A stretch of 64,000 nt of DNA. It comes from Rotaria sordida. Taxonomy: Eukaryota > Rotifera > Eurotatoria > Philodinida > Philodinidae. Positions 23,031 to 37,285 of this stretch are shown here, piece by piece. The stretch covers positions 62,001-126,000 of the forward strand of contig CAJNOL010000244.1 in the NCBI GenBank assembly GCA_905250125.1, in the 5' to 3' direction. Each line of letters opens with the position of its first letter. The first letter of the stretch is position 1. The notes under the pieces were generated by a model, which was not told the origin of the DNA, made no database searches, and saw only the letters and a program-made list of their open reading frames with translations. A program made the translations under genes and the position numbers.

Positions 23031-23413
23031 CTTTAAATTTAATTTTTTGTTTTATTCAAAAAAAAGAAGAGAAATGAAAGAAAGAAGAGAAATAAAAAAA
23101 AGAAGAGAAAAAAACTTGATATGCAGCTGACACACAAACACACGATAAGAAAAAAAACACCACAAGAGATGCGTCCATTAGCAGAATTAAAGAAAAGATA
23201 AAACAACAAAAAGAAAAAAGAAAAAAAAATGAAGAATTTTGTTTGATATTAAGTATCAGACGCTCTCTTTCTTAATAATATTAGATGATAAAACACAAAT
23301 ACAACTTATTTATTCTTTTTTTCTATCTGACAGAGACCGTCGTCTGTCATATGTATTTTATATTTTATTTTATTTTATATTTTTTTTTTTGGACGGAATT
23401 TTCAAATATGTTG
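23031..23413. other. Convergent intergenic region, NVL and Cav3 3' ends
   Basis: The two stop codons face each other 383 bp apart. The first half is A- and GA-rich with several AATAAA-like runs (near 23090) for NVL. The second half is T-rich and, read on the minus strand, supplies similar signals for Cav3. No gene is seen. Confidence 0.6.
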
Positions 23414-26400
23414 TTAAACATAGCGATTGGTAATGCTACCTGTTGGTGAATCGATTTCATCGGGATCATCAATAGCACGTATACGTCGTCTTGCTTGTGA
23501 CGGTAATAATGATGGTGAAAATGGTTGAGGTGCTGGTGATCGTTGAATATTTTCATGACGTTTATATGTTGGCGAAAGATGTGTTGTTTGTTGATTTGAT
23601 TTTATTCTTGAATCAGATCTTCGATCACGTGATGGAACTGTATTTGAACGATGATGAGATATGATTGATGTTGGACGATATAAAACCTCTGTACTTGTAC
23701 GAACATTTAATGGAATATGTTCTTCATCATTAACTGATGATGAAGATTTGTCTATTTGTAATGTTATAAAACGTGATGGTGAACCAATAACTGATGATAA
23801 TGATGAACCTTTAACTACTTCAATTGTTTTAACTAAATTTCCCAAAACAAAAAAAAACAGAGAAAATTTTTAATTTTAATTAATAAAGAAAAAAAAAGTA
23901 TATATCAACTTACATTTTGGTCGACGTGGTGTTGGTGAACTCATGGAATGAAATGTAAAATTAGGTGGTAAAGATAGTTGTTTAGTCAATGGAAACAATT
24001 GCATTGTATTATCATTTAGAAGCTAAAGTATACGAAGAATGAAAAACTAGTCATAACTTCTGGCATATTAATTTATTGCAAGTGATGATGAGTAAAACAT
24101 AAAACAAATTTTTAAAATGATTTAATTTTACTCTCGATCAAGAAAAGTTAAATATTCATTATTTATTAAAAGAAATAATTATTGATATATTTTTTTTTTG
24201 ACAGACAACAAGTTTTCATTAAAGATATGATTGTATGTCTTACTGAAAACTTTCGAAACTTAGTGCATCCAAATATTTTGTAAGTAATCATTACCAGTAT
24301 CGACATATTTCGAGACAAAAAAAAAATGCTAAAAATATCTCTTGTCAAACATGGGAATAAATGCCTTTCAAAAAAATTACACGAGAAAGCATTTTGAGTC
24401 GAGACTATACGCAATTTATAGTCTTAAATGAGTTATGAATACTTTGAAAACAGTTTGTACTCTTAGATTATTGTTGCAAAGATACTGCACTTTTATGACA
24501 ATTTTTAAATGAATGCCGTAGTAATAGAAAAACTGATTTTCGAATTTCTATTGGAAACTTTGCACACAGACAGACCTTAACGAGCATAGTTTCTTGTAAA
24601 AGTTTCGGATCTTGTCGTTGTTCCCATCTTAAGATAGAACTTAAAAGCCTTGAAACTTTCAAAATAAACTACTCTCGTTAAGATCTACCTCTATACAAAG
24701 TTTCAACTAGAAATTCAAAAATCACTTTTCCTCAGGTAGACCACGGTTTTCATTTAAAGACTACTATAAAAGTGCATTGCCTTCACAGTAATAAGCTAAA
24801 AACCTAAACTCTTTTCTGGGTATTTATAGCTCATTCGAATTTACACAATGCACATAGTTTAGACTCAAAAGTGATTAACCAGTTGGAAGATTTCTTTCAT
24901 TAATCAAATGAGTAATTTTCTTTTGATGATTCTTTTCGTCTTTTAATAATGAATAAGACAAAATATTGACTTACATCTAGATCTTTATCATCAAGTAATG
25001 GTTGTTCAAGATAATTTCTATCATGTGCATCAGCTTCTAATTGTCTTTCAATTTCTTCATCAATTTCTGCTTCATCAGCTACCATACGATTTGATTCCTT
25101 TAAAGAAAAGAAAAGACAAGAAATAAAATGAATAAAATTTTTTTTTAGTCTCTTATTTACATCAAGTTTTTTCATTAAAACAGCAACAACAACATTGACA
25201 AGAACAAATTGAGCCATAAGAACAAAAACAACAAAATAAATTGGTGCTAATGCAGTCATAAATGGATTTTTCACACTATGTGGTGAATCATCGTTGCGTA
25301 AAGCATCCTTTCAAACAAATTTTTATAATTTTAAAGAAAAAAAAAAACATTATTTTTATCAAATTACATACTTTCATAATACCATTCCAATTATCACCTG
25401 TTGCAATACGAAATAATGTTAAGAATGCCATACCAAAATCTTTAAAATGTGCATGTTTATCAAGACCAGTACATGGATGGTCATCATCACATTCTAATTT
25501 TCCAAATAATTCAACACCCAATGCAGCAAATATGAAGAAAAGAAGGAAGAATAAAAGACCCTAAATAAAGAAAAATTTTTAAGATAAATTGTAAAACTCG
25601 AAATATTTTTAATTTACCAAATTTCCCACTTGTGGAAGAGCTTGAATTACAGTATCTAATAAGGCTCGAATACCTGTTGCCATTTTTAATAATTTAAGAA
25701 CTAAAATAAAAACAACCAAAATATGTTAGTAATATAAAACTCTAAAACAATATTGAAATGATTTTATTCTAAAAAAAAAACAGATTATATCAATATCTTT
25801 AATACTCTATGAAATATGAAAGTTCTTGTTCGAAAGAATATGCAGATTTCAATTTGTTATAATTATTTTGATGCACAAAACTTGTCTTCTCTTTGTTTGA
25901 TTGAATTCAAATACTTCAAAATTCGTATAGTAAGAACTGTGTTAGCAATAGACATGCATCGAATCCGAACTCTGGCTCATAGTTTCAATCCTTATGGAAG
26001 CATCCTAAGATTCGATTAAGTTTGAGTATTTCTAAACATTGTTAAACTTTTTGTAGGATGTCAGCAGACCTTCGCTTTTTAGATCATTTATCTCACTGTG
26101 TGTAGATCTGTCATAGTTAACGAGGGAACTTCTTCAGGTGTCAAACTACTTTTCAACCGAGATGATGTTCATTTGATGAGTACTAAAAAAGTCTAGAGAG
26201 TGGTTTGATTTTTCGAGTCTTCGTTGTTGAAATATCGAAACTTTACCGAACTTTTCAACAAAAAGTTGTAGTCTCCATTAGATCATGTAAAATGAGATTA
26301 ACTCGAATAGATTTTTTCCTACTGATTCATGGCTTGCTCAATTTTAGTTTCGTGATTGCACAAGAACGCTGTGCTACATCAAACCAACTCATGAAAGCCA

Positions 26401-29400
26401 AGCAATTTACAACAGTCAACAGTACTGTGTGTGCCGAGATATCGATAGCTTTTAACAAGTTTAACTCTAAGAATACTTCTCATTGATAGTATAGATATTA
26501 TATTGATTTAATAGACTTGAACTGTACCTCGAGCAATTCTTAGTACTCTCATAACACGAATAAGTGTTGGATTAATTGGAAGTACTTGTCCACTTTTCAT
26601 TTTCTCCATAACAATACCAGCAATGGATAAAACAACAATCGTTGTATCGATTTGATTCCATCTTAATATTAAATAATAAATTATTGAATTAGAAAATAAA
26701 AATCCTGTTGTTGCTTTTTTTTCTTACTTGTCTTTAAAATAACGTAATGGTCCAAGTGCAATAATTTTCGATATTGATTCAATTATAAATACACCTGTAA
26801 ATACGTAATTACAATAATCAAGAGCTAAATCAAAAATCTATTTGAACAAAAAAAAATAAAAAAGACAAAATAACAATAAAATTTCATTTTATAGGTTTAT
26901 TTCTTACCGGTGGCATTAAATAAAATTCTAATGACATCGTAACAACATTAAGACCAATAACAGCAGCAATAATTAAATCAAAATATTTACTATTACATAT
27001 ATCATGCAAACGTCTTCTCCATGGTGAAAAATGTGCATAATATGGTATTTCATGCATACGACGTCGTTTTCGTTCAATTTTTCTTGCTCTTTTAGCTGTA
27101 CGTCGTGCTTTTTCTTCACGTTCTTGTTCAGCACGACATTTATGAAAATTTTCAACAACAACACCAACAAACATATTTAAAACAAAAAAGCCAACAAGTA
27201 ATAAAAATGATATAAAATATATTAATTTAGGTTCATTATAATTTCTTATTGGTTGCATATCAACATCAACAGCATCAATACCATTATACATTATTTGTAT
27301 CCAACCATCACGTGATGCTAAAACAAATAATGCAAGTAATGCCTAAAACAAGACAAAAAGAAAAAAAGAAAATTTTTTTTTTTTGTAAAAGATATTTACT
27401 AAATTAAAATACATACTTGACCTAAATTATCAAAATTAAATTGTTGATTTTTCCATTGATGATCAGGCATTTCTACACATTGTCGTTTTGTTGTTACATT
27501 ACGAGCAAATTGACCGGCACAATAATAAAATTTTCCTTTGAATAGCTATTCAAAACACAAAAAGAAAAAGAATATTATAAATTATATGATTTCGTAAAAG
27601 AAAAAAAAAAGAAGAGTAAGATAATCGCTAAAATTGAGGAAACAGTGTAATCGATCTAGACTTTTGAAATTTTCAACACAATGAGAAATCCACAAAACGC
27701 GATTCAAATCTCAATCAATTCTTAGTAAGTACAAAGTTCAAGAATGAACAATCAACAATATGTAAGATACTCGTTTTCGTATAAATGATGATAACCTTGA
27801 TGTAATCTAATCATCAAATCCTATTTATGACTAGAGATGTGTGGGACCAAGTTTTGTTGGTAATGGTCCGATTTCGGCAATTTTTTTTCCACCGATTCTG
27901 CTCATAGTCTCACGAACGAAGTTTTCCAACTGATAAATCGCTTTTGAGTCGAGACTACGTGCTTTATGTAGATCCAAACGTGGGTCTACATAATACACGC
28001 AATCTTGTCTCAAAAACGATTTAATAGTTGGAGAATTTCTCTCGTCAGTTAATCTGGTCTAGTCTAGAGAAAACTATTCTAGAATTTATTCATATCACAT
28101 CTAAAAGATGCTTTCATACTCATGTTTTTTGTATGTATTCAGTCGACGACTAATACATACTTTTTTGGGTCATCTCTCTTGGATTATTTTATGCTTCATA
28201 TAATTTACAAGATAATTCGTTTGAAATCATAAAACAATTAATTTTAATCTTTAGTTCCAATTGGAACAATTTTTTTCTCGTAAAGAATATGCTGAATAAT
28301 CTTTTGACTATTTCATTAATTCAACTTATTGCTCAACATGAAAGTACATAACGAAAAAAAAAACAAGAGATGATTATTCTATGAATGAATATAGTCAAAG
28401 TTTGAATTCTCACTTAATTCAAAGGGAAAATAATTCATAATTCATTTACCTGAACACCAAGAATACCGAATATAATAAAAAATGTACAACAAATAACAAC
28501 AATATGACCAATTGGTCGTAATGATGAAAGTAATGTTTGAACAACAAGTTTTAGACCAGGTGCTCGACTAATAACTATAAATAACATAATATAATTTTTT
28601 TTTTAATTAAAATTAATATAAATCTTTTTCTTACCCCTTAACGGTCTTAATGTTCTTAATAATCGAAAAACTCTTAACATGCTAAATATCCGTGTTGTTG
28701 CATCAGAATCAGCATTAATAGGTGTTATTGCACTACCTCCACGAGACATTGTTGCAAGATCAATAATAGATATAATAACAAGAAATCCATCCATAACATT
28801 CCAACCAGTATGTAAATATGTATGTGATCCACATATAAGTCCACCTGCAATTATTTTGATTACCATTTCAATAGTAAATATAGCTGTGAAAATATAATTT
28901 GTCATATTTAAAAATTCACGTTCCTAAGAGAAAAAGAAAATAATTTTTTTTTTCATTTTATTTTATTCTTTTCTTTTGAATTTATGAAAAAACATACAAA
29001 ACTTATTGGTGGTATTGATGGACGTTCCATAGCAAGTGTTATACAATTGAGAGATATAAAAAATAGAATGGAATAATCAAATGTTTTTTGTGCAATTAAA
29101 TATTTTAATGCTCTACGTAATCTATAATATAAAATTTGTTTTTATTTAGAAAAATAGAAAGAAATTAAAAAACAATTTTTACCGATTTTCTGGTGAGAAA
29201 AGATACAGTGAATAATGATCACGTTTTTTTAAATAACGAAAACAACGTTCACCACATAAACGAATTAAACATGCTCGAAAAATCTAAATGAAGCGTTTCA
29301 AATATTTATTCCAAAATAATTCAAAAAAAATATACATCGAATCCGAGAACGTTTTTGTTACTTATTATTCAAATAGTTCAAAAAAAACAGAGTTTATCAA

Positions 29401-32400
29401 ACTCTTCAACTCGTTAGAATATATCCTTTTCATGAAACATTTGTTCTTTTTATTGAAGCAGAGCTTTTGATAGATTTACAGAAAGACTAGTAAATATAAA
29501 ATGAATTTGTATGCTTTGCTAGTAATAAGTGATGCAAAAGTTTCTGAACAAAATAGGAGTCAATAGAAAATTAAAATCGTTGGAATAGAGTCAAAATTTT
29601 GTGCTCTTACAAAATATACGTTCGGAATTTTTGTAGGACTTTTACTTTAGGAGCTCGAAAATTAAGTTTCGACGGAAAAAATTGACGTTTTTTGCTGCTA
29701 TAGTCTCTGTTACTAATTTTTTTTGCATAAAATTAAATTCGAGATCGTTCTCTACAAAGAGATATACGGATCAAGAGTTTCAGAACAATCATTCAGGAAT
29801 GCTCGTGCTCACTTCGCAAATCTGTCTTATATAGAAATCAAGAAGATTGCCTAAATCTCTTACTAAAACACTCTCTGTTAAAAAATAACTTAGAGCTAAC
29901 TGATCATTAATATACCATTTTATTGAGCAATATTTGCTCGTTTATTCGATATATTTGAAATAATTTTCATTTTAACTTTGAATAATTTTTGACACGCTAA
30001 AAATCGTTCAACCTTAATTTACGAACCTCTAAAAGATCGGCTCAAAACTTCTCGACTAGAGGTCCTACAAAAACTTTGAATCAATATTTGGAAACAACGC
30101 AAAATTCTGATTCTAACCCAATGTTTTCAGATTTCTGTAGATTCTCTTAAAAAGGTTGATTATGAATTAGATTGGAGGAAAAAATTTTTTCTTTCCTAAT
30201 CTCTTAAGTCAAAGTTCGAGACTAATGAAACTCGAAGTTATTGGATTTTTTATGCATAATTAGATATTATTTGAATTGTTGACTTACTCCAAGTTGTGGC
30301 TTTTTTGTTTTTCTTTCAATATCTAATTGCATATCACTTTGATCATTCACAATGGATTGTGTATTTAAATTATTATCTATAACTAATCGAATGGAATTAT
30401 TTGAATTAGTTTTAATATGTTGTTCATTATCTTCCAGTTGTACTGTTTCATATGTATTTGATGTTTCAATTTGTGTCATTGGATATGATGAATTATCAAA
30501 TGTTGATCGTCGTTTTATAATTGGTTGGGAATTATTTATATCTTGTTCAATTAATTTTCCATCACGTAGAATAAAACGTCTTAATACTGTTGTTGATGAT
30601 GATGATGATGGACGATAAGAATTTGTTCGTCGTACAGGTAGAGATTTTTTTTGTCGTTGTCCATGACTTATTTGTGTTAAAGAATTTCGTGCATTTTTTT
30701 CTGCATATGGTAATGGTGGTGGAGGTTCTGTTATATGTGGAATAAAAGAATTTCGTGATGATTTATTAAAAGTTGATGTTGAAATATTCTCATTAGTAAC
30801 ATATGTAAATGAATGATTTTTACGTAAACTATATTGTTTTTTAGGTACATTTTCATTTAAATTATTATTTGAATGTAATACTGATGCTGTTGATATTGTA
30901 CCACGTCGACGAGGAATTTGTTGTTCATTTCTAGATGTTTGCATTTTTGATATATCTTCTAAATTTGAGAAGCCTGAAATATCATATTCAGTATCATTTT
31001 CATCAATAGTTTGTTTTTTTATTGAATTTGGATCGGATGTTTTATTTTTTATAAATGATTTACGCATAGGATCATTTGAAAAATTTGAATCAAAACGTGT
31101 TGGACATGTATAATAACTTTGTGTTGTTGATGTTGATGATGGTGTTTGTGGTTGTGATGAACGATTTTTTATTATAGATTTATATGGTGATGGTGGTGTT
31201 GGTGTTGTATTTATTTGTTGTGGATGTGTTTCAAATATTTTTAAACTTGAATCAAATTCATTACTTATAGCAATTTTTGGAATACTCATTATTTTTACTT
31301 CTATATAACAAGAAGAAAAATTTTTCTCTTTTTTTTTTTAAATAGATAAAATAAATTTTTAACCTTTTGCTCGAAGATTTTTATTTTCAGTTGTACTATT
31401 TTTTACACTTGTTATATCATCCGTAATTAATTCATGTGGATTTGCTGGTACTTCAACATCACCTGTGAAAAGTGCTTGTGTCTAAATGATAATAAAACAA
31501 GTATTTTGTATTATATTTCAAATCTGAGAAAGAAAGAAACGATTGTAGTTAATGAAAAGTGTCAGATTTAAAAAAAAAGAAGAACAGGAACGGAAGTTAT
31601 TTCAAATATTAACTTTATACTATAGAAATGTTTGTTGTTAATTCTCATTCAATGCAACATTTTATTCAGCCAAGATAGTAAGATCTTTTTTTTTTTTTGA
31701 TAGAGATTTCATATTGCTTTTTTGCATGATTCAGTCATGGTTTCTATCCTAATGTAGTAAATAAGTAATGTATGAAATTCTAAAAATAACTTTTGAATAG
31801 ATATAAATTGATTAGTCTTGGCTTAATATCACAAACAACTGACGAGGAAATATTTCTACCTGTCTAATTGCTGTTCGTTTGAGACAATTACCGTTCGATC
31901 AGGCATGATAAGTGGTAAACAAGTCTGTTTTAGTTTCGTTTTCTGTTCTTCACTTGTCGAGTTATAGACGTTTTACTCGATTTCTGTCCTATGAGCATAG
32001 AATCACTGAGAAACTGAATGATCGGAATTCAAACTGGAATATTAGCCTTAGATAGACTTTATGGTCACTAGAAACGTTATAAAGTTTCAGCCAGAATGAA
32101 TGCATTCTTAATAAAACATTTACATTATAAAGAAACGCTTTTCTTTGGGGGGGGGGGGAGGCTGTGTTTCAAAAGAAGGATGTTTCTACGATAAGCTGAT
32201 CTACATACGTTTGTCCTAGCTGAAACTTTGAGATGTTTTTGATGACTATATGGTCTATCTATGGACAAAACTTCAGGTCGAAATTCGATCATCCCAGTTC
32301 TCAGCAACTCTACGTTCATAGAGCAAAAATTGAGTAAAACTCCTATAACTCGAATAGCGAAGACCGGAAAATCAAATCAAAACAGAATTTTTTACTGCTC

Positions 32401-35400
32401 ATCATGATCAATCGAATGGCAATATTCACAAGCGAAAAGCGATTGGACAGTGGGAAACGTTTCTTTATTAGTAAAGTCTTCCATACTGATTTTGATTTTA
32501 AAATTTTTTCGATACAATTCTAAATGTCATAGCTAAAAAAGAGAAGACTCTATTAGATGAGCAACATCTAAAGGTAAAGTCTTATATTATATAGTTTTGA
32601 TATTATCATCAAGCAATAAATCATTAACTTAAGACAAATACAATCTAATTGTTATAAAATAAGACGCTTAGCATAACTTAAATTTGAATAAGATGATATT
32701 CTCTCAGTGGCGGATTTAAAGGGGAGGCGCTGGAAGTGATTGTGTCTTGCTTTCAAACTGTTTTTCTTTTAAATTCTTTTCAGCAAAGAACACCGAAAAA
32801 TTAGTCGATACGATTTTTAATTTGATTTGAAAACATGTTTTGTGATTATAATCACTTCCATTTACTAGAATCCTAAATCCGTCACTGTATTCTCTTATAG
32901 TTTGTCTTTCCTTATTCATCATGGTGTTCTACTAATCTATAATATCGTTCTATTTCTTATAGAAAAGAAAGAAAAATCAAAATCTTACTTTAAATGGATC
33001 TGCTTTGGCTAATCGATCACTACTACCGCCACTTTCTGACATATTCCCTCCTTTCTAAAAAAAAAAATTCAAAAATAAAAAAAACAAAAAATTCCAATCA
33101 AAAATAAACAATCAAAGTCATCTTTACCTCTGTTGAAAATCCTTCAACAAGAATAGCAACAAGTAAATTAAATAGAACATAATTTCCAAATGTCATCAAT
33201 GCAATGAAATATAAAGCTGCCCAAGCACTAGTTTTTTCCATTCCATTATAAAGTACTTCATTCCAATCTTCTTGTGTCAACACCTATTTGAAAATATTTA
33301 AATAACATACACAAAAAATAAGACAAAATATTACATAAGCCATCAACAATAAAAAAACATATAAAGCTGAATGAAATTTTAATGCGAAACAAGAAGAAAA
33401 GCAAAATAATGATATATATATATATATATATATTTATAAATATATAGTATATAAAGCTAAGAAGAAAATAATAGGTAGCTAAATAGGCTGGATTTAATTT
33501 AATATGCAATGTTGTATCATACAATTGATACCTGAAAAACGGTTAATAATGCAAAACGTAATGAGTCAAAATTTTTTCTCTCTTGTATACAAATTAAATC
33601 TTTGAGATCAGTATGGTTTTTTAACATATCCATTTCAATACACGCACAACAACGACATTTTATGTCAAATCGTTCATGTGATGTTAAATTGGATGCTTGC
33701 AATGTACAAAATTCACCACCAAATAAATGCATACCAAGAATACTATATATTAATTATCGAAAAGAAGAAAACAAAAACACAACAAAACAAAATAGAATTC
33801 TTTTGTGCAATTGAAAAAAAAACAAAAAACACTAAAAGCGTAGGCATCATATTTATAAAAACAGCTGGAGGTTATCTTTTCCTTCTGCATGTATATGTGT
33901 ATATTTATCTTTGTGAAGGGTGCTTTTTTTTTCTTCTATATAGACATCAATAACAACATAGAAAGGCAAACCCCATAAATAACATGTATGCATAGAGAAT
34001 TTTTTTTTATATAGTGAAACATGATGTGTATGTGCGTTTTTTAATTACTTGAAATACAGTTAAAGTTGCCCATAAAAGAGAGTCGAAGTTTTCTCGTGCA
34101 CACTCGAATTCAAGACGTTTATTGGGTTCTACTTCGATGTATTTGCAAAATTTGCAACCAAAAAGATTCATACCCAAAATACTGAACGAAAAAATTTTTG
34201 TTCGTTATTTTTAGATATAGATTATATCTATTAGAAATCGAAGAATATGTAAATGTTTATATTTAATTAAATTAAAATGAAAATAATGATTGCTTTTTTT
34301 TTGTTTTTGTTCTTATAAATATTAATAATTTTATTTTATACATATTCTCAGATTTTTAATAGCTAATACGGGTAAAAAATAAATATATGCAGTACTTGGC
34401 ACTTACCTGAAAATAAAAATAAATAGTATCAATAGAGAAAAAAATGTTGCGACATTATCCATTGTTTTAAGCATGACAACCTAAATTTTAAAACGAAAAA
34501 TCAATAAATATAATCTTTTGAAATAATTGTTTGACTTAACAAAATGATAAGATGAATTTTGTCGTAGACTTTCAGCAAATGTTGGAAACGTATCCGCTCA
34601 GATTAGATACAGCCCTAGCCAGAGTTCTCAATTAGGGAGATATGAGCTTTCCCCTCTCCCCCCCCCCCAAATATCCGACTTTCTGCTAATTTTTTACAGC
34701 TTCGTGATAACTTTGATTTTGAAACACCATTTGCCTTTCTTTGGGAGTAAGCGAAATAAAAATAATCAAAGAATATCGTTGCGATGTGAATAGAATTGGA
34801 CGGGCCTCTCTCAAGGAAATTTTGTACTATCAATTTTTTATGTTTGTGTTTGTGTCGACATTTTGTTTCTTATAATTAATGTCAAATATATCTATAATGC
34901 ATACGATCACAATTATTTTCTTTTACACTATGATTTACATATGAGAGTGTCAACAAAATGTTTTTTTTAGCAAAAATTTAATAAAAATAATGAATTAAAA
35001 AAAAGCAGAAAGATATTGGTACATATTTCGTATCTAACAAGTAGTGATCTAAGGATGATATAGATAACCATGTCTCACAACAATCAACAACAGATAATAT
35101 CAATAACAACAACGAGATCGAAACCGATAATAACAAAAAAGTTCCAGCGGCTATTTCTTCATTATCTATTAATCAAAATTCTATCGTCATTAGTTAATGC
35201 ACCTGTCAAGGATGATGATATTGGGACTATATATTTCAAATCAACTGGCTAAGAAAGATTTTTCATTATTATATCGACTCTTAACGAAAAAGTTGAACAT
35301 AATGGAAAAATTCAATCAATCTGTCAACACTCATGACGAGTCAAATATTTTTGGCTGGCATTTTCAAAAATAGATCAAGACGTTTATTGTTGATATTATG

Positions 35401-37252
35401 TTCTATTTTCAAGGAAAGGAAGAAATCAGTATGTGGGTCTATTTTTAATAGACAATTAAGATAAATTGAAAGATATTATTGATTATTTGTCGAATCATAA
35501 CAAAATATAAATATCATAAAGATTCCGTCATTCAAGCAACCAAATGCATCACTTGTTATTCTAATTCTAATTCAAATTCAAATGTCAAATATCGGTGTCG
35601 ACAGATACTATCGAACGTTCATTTTCTGTCATAAAATTAATTAACACTTATTTAAGTAATAGAACAAGTGGTAACAGACTTAGTAATTTGGCTATTATTA
35701 GTATTCATAAGATCATCGCTCAACAACTATATAAGTATGGAAAATATTTTTGATAAATTGTGTCAAAATAAAACTTCAATTAAATCTTTGTTTAATTATA
35801 CATATTCTTCTTTTCATTTTTCACTGTATAGAATAGTTATCAAATATAAATAAAGATGAATATAAATAATTAGCATCATGTCTATTGTAAACAAGCAAAA
35901 GTCTTATCCAAACTAGATGAAAAAAATTTGATTCAGCCTCCGATCATCACTTCTAGCAGTCCGAAGATAAAAGCACTTTTCTGCGAGAATTTTCAGACTT
36001 TCTGCCGAATTTAGAGCCTCTAAAATTTCTAAAAAATATAGATAACTCTCGCTCTAACCGTCACCTACGGGTGTATAGTCGTGTTAATCATGAGAATCAG
36101 TATACGGAAGCTGTGTCAATTAGAAAAATGCTGTGAGAAGTTAGTATAACGAAATCCCTCTTTTCGTATTTCTTACTCAGGCTAAAATTCTATCCCTTAT
36201 TAAATGTATATTTAGACATATAAAGAATTAGGTCAATGTTAATAGAATACGTTGGGTTGACCCAACTTTTAGTATAATAAAAAGAAAAGCAAGAAATTTT
36301 CCATATTTGTATCTAACATATTCGGTATCGACGAGTTTCGTAATCAAATCAATTCTTGCATAAATTTGAGTCAATGTTATTTTCATTGACAGATTTGATT
36401 TTGTTATTAATTATCTTTCTCTAATTTTGCTGTTCATTTACTTTCCATTTTGAAACATTAAAAAACTAACCGTTGCTCTTTTTTTTGCAATATGCGAAAA
36501 GAAAAGCAAAAATCATTATTAACTATGCTTTCATATTATAAAACAACAAAAAGCAGACAGAAGTGCTAAAGAACTAATTCCCAAGGGTGGTGACTAACTA
36601 CTAACATTACTGGTTTTTTTTTTCTGCTTCAATGAAGCAAAGTCGAAATTAAGCTAATCCATTTTATCTATTTCCAAAGCTGTGTGTATGCGTTTTCTAA
36701 TTCATTTCTAGTTCAACGAATAAAAAAACACAGAACAATTAATTGAAAAAATTTTCTTACTAATTGTCGTCGTAAGGTTGGCATAAATCGAACAAGTTTT
36801 AATACACGTAATAAACGAAATGTACGTAAAACAGATAAACCACTATTTTGATTTCCTTGCAATTCAATAACACTCATAATAACAATGACACCATCAAATA
36901 TATTATATGAATTTTTAATATATTTTAAACAACCTTCAGCAATTATTTTTAAAATCATTTCAATAGCAAATAATGATGTAAATACTAAATTACTATATTC
37001 TAATGCATTTGTTAAAGATGGTGGTTGTCCATGATATTCAATACCCATTGATAATGTATTAACAACAATAGCTGATAAAACAATACGACGAAAATATTTA
37101 CTGACAACAAAACGTGATATTGTTTGACGAATTTTTGTTAGATAAGTTAAACAATATTGATGAAATAATATATTTATTTTTGAACGTTTTTTTTCTTTTT
37201 TTTCTTGATTAATATCATTGTCATCATCATCATCATCATTATTATTATCATC

Positions 37253-37285
<33 letters not shown>

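Noticed and set aside
32147..32158. 12-G run, with an 11-C run at 34658-34668, as ends of one transposon
   Set aside because: The flanking sequences do not pair as inverted repeats, so they were not called as an element.
37205..37285. Asn/Asp run in the Cav3 I-II linker as a sign of a pseudogene
   Set aside because: The frame is open across the whole 1,047-nt exon and all channel domains are intact; it is a simple-repeat expansion in a variable linker.
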